In this document: positions 63,374 through 64,000 of the stretch, piece by piece
Layout of the letters: every line of letters begins with the position of its first letter
Numbering within the stretch: the first letter of the stretch is position 1
NCBI GenBank assembly: GCA_040219135.1
Contig: JAVJTA010000005.1
Coordinates: 372,001 to 436,000, forward strand
DNA: 64,000 nt
Reading direction: 5' to 3'
DNA from: UBA7803 sp040219135
GTDB taxonomy: Bacteria; Pseudomonadota; Gammaproteobacteria; Pseudomonadales; Azotimanducaceae
The notes under the pieces: generated by a model
What the model saw: only the letters and a program-made list of their open reading frames with translations
Database searches by the model: none
Told to the model about the DNA's origin: nothing
Position numbers and translations under genes: made by a program

Positions 63374-64000
63374 ATGAAATCAGGAAAGTTGTCGCCGCTG
63401 CTCGTCGTCTTGATGCTGCTGCTGGCAGCCACGATGGCGGGCATGGCTTGGTCGGTGTTCATGGGCGGCACGACGGTCGCCAACAACACAGCACTTCTGT
63501 TTGCAACGGGCGGGATCGTGCTGGTGGCGATCATCGCCATGGTCATGATCCGCGAGACCCGTCAGCAGCTCGCTGAGCAGGCATCGCAGAACGAGCGCAA
63601 CCAGGCGGCCATTCTGCAGCTTCTGGACGAGATCGCCGACCTCGCCGAGGGCGACCTGTCCATTCACGCCTCGGTGACGGAGAACTTCACCGGCGCCATC
63701 GCCGATTCGATCAATTTTGCCATCGACCAGATGCGTGGCCTGGTGTCGAACATCAACCACCTGTCGGTGCAGGTGGCGAAAGCCGCTTCGGAGACCCAGT
63801 CCACGGCCAGCGATCTTGCCTCGGCAGCGGAAAATCAGGCCAAGGAGATCGGCGCCGCCTCCCACGCCATCAACGAGATGGCGGTATCCATCGACCATGT
63901 GTCGTCCAACGCGGCGGAGTCCGCGGCGGTGGCAGAGCGAGCGGTGGAGATCGCCAACAAAGGGGCGGACGTCGTTCAGGACACGATCACGGGTATGGAC
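63374..64000 (+). CDS. pilJ: Pilus chemoreceptor PilJ lacking the periplasmic domain (partial, cut by window end)
   Basis: The first 209 codons, open to the window edge. Helix 1 (about 8-30) and helix 2 (about 40-59) are separated by only about nine residues. From RETRQQLAEQ on it follows P. aeruginosa PilJ closely: AILQLLDEIADLAEGDLS (HAMP region), FTGAIADSINFAIDQMR, then the methyl-accepting coiled coil with INEMAVSIDHVSSNAAESAAVAERAVEIANKG. The roughly 280-residue periplasmic sensor of Pseudomonas PilJ is absent. ATG 63374 lies 46 bp after pilI; no other upstream coding sequence exists to hold that domain. Confidence 0.93.
   Translation, partial: MKSGKLSPLLVVLMLLLAATMAGMAWSVFMGGTTVANNTALLFATGGIVLVAIIAMVMIRETRQQLAEQASQNERNQAAILQLLDEIADLAEGDLSIHASVTENFTGAIADSINFAIDQMRGLVSNINHLSVQVAKAASETQSTASDLASAAENQAKEIGAASHAINEMAVSIDHVSSNAAESAAVAERAVEIANKGADVVQDTITGMD

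Overview
The window is a continuous stretch of core chromosome from a high-G+C (about two-thirds G+C by eye) gammaproteobacterium. The gene sets and their order are those of the Pseudomonas-type gammaproteobacterial core: yidC-mnmE-mnmG-rsmG-parAB-atpIBEFHAGDC-glmU, recG-ridA-spoT-rpoZ-gmk-yicC-rph-pyrE, slmA-argB-algC-coaBC, radC-rpmBG-mutM, coaD-rsmD-ftsYEX-rpoH, trmB-hemW-rdgB-metWX-yggT-proC-yggS-pilTU and ruvX-yqgE-tonB-gshB-pilGHIJ. I cannot name a genus. No tRNA, rRNA, CRISPR array or transposase gene is visible.

Layout. 1-14.4 kb (all +): the end of yidC, tRNA wobble modification (mnmE/mnmG), 16S methylation (rsmG), chromosome partition (parAB), the complete F1Fo ATP synthase operon with a clear sigma70 promoter, and glmU. 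14.5-25.9 kb: uvrD, then the most accessory-looking part: a TRAP transporter split between strands (dctP on +, dctQM on -) with a crotonase and an exclusively co-oriented amidohydrolase, then ubiA, a 519-bp gene-free gap holding two large inverted repeats (one looks like a MITE with a 4-bp target duplication), rubredoxin, a dicarboxylate/amino-acid symporter and a YbaK-HDOD signalling protein. 26.0-32.7 kb (-): recG, ridA, spoT, rpoZ, gmk, yicC. 32.8-43.1 kb: rph-pyrE, the slmA-argB-algC-coaBC run (dut is missing from its usual place), radC, ribosomal proteins L28/L33 and mutM. 43.1-49.1 kb: coaD, rsmD, ftsYEX, rpoH preceded by a CIRCE-like HrcA operator, DUF423 and trmB. 49.1-55.2 kb (-): hemW, rdgB, DUF4426, metWX, yggT, proC, yggS. 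55.4-64.0 kb: pilTU motor ATPases, a small oxidase-fold protein and an exported rhodanese, ruvX-yqgE-tonB-gshB, and the start of the twitching chemosensory operon pilGHIJ, cut by the window end.

What stands out: the CIRCE element in front of rpoH; the MITE-like element and a second long palindrome at 22.7-23.0 kb; a PilJ chemoreceptor that lacks its large periplasmic sensor domain; repeated short tandem duplications (10, 11, 14, 18 and 21 bp) at gene ends and in gene gaps; a 10-codon ORF coupled to pyrE; and hairpins that contain the stop codons of convergent genes. I found no wholly new multi-gene system. All coordinates of starts were chosen by reading the sequence; database comparison was not possible.
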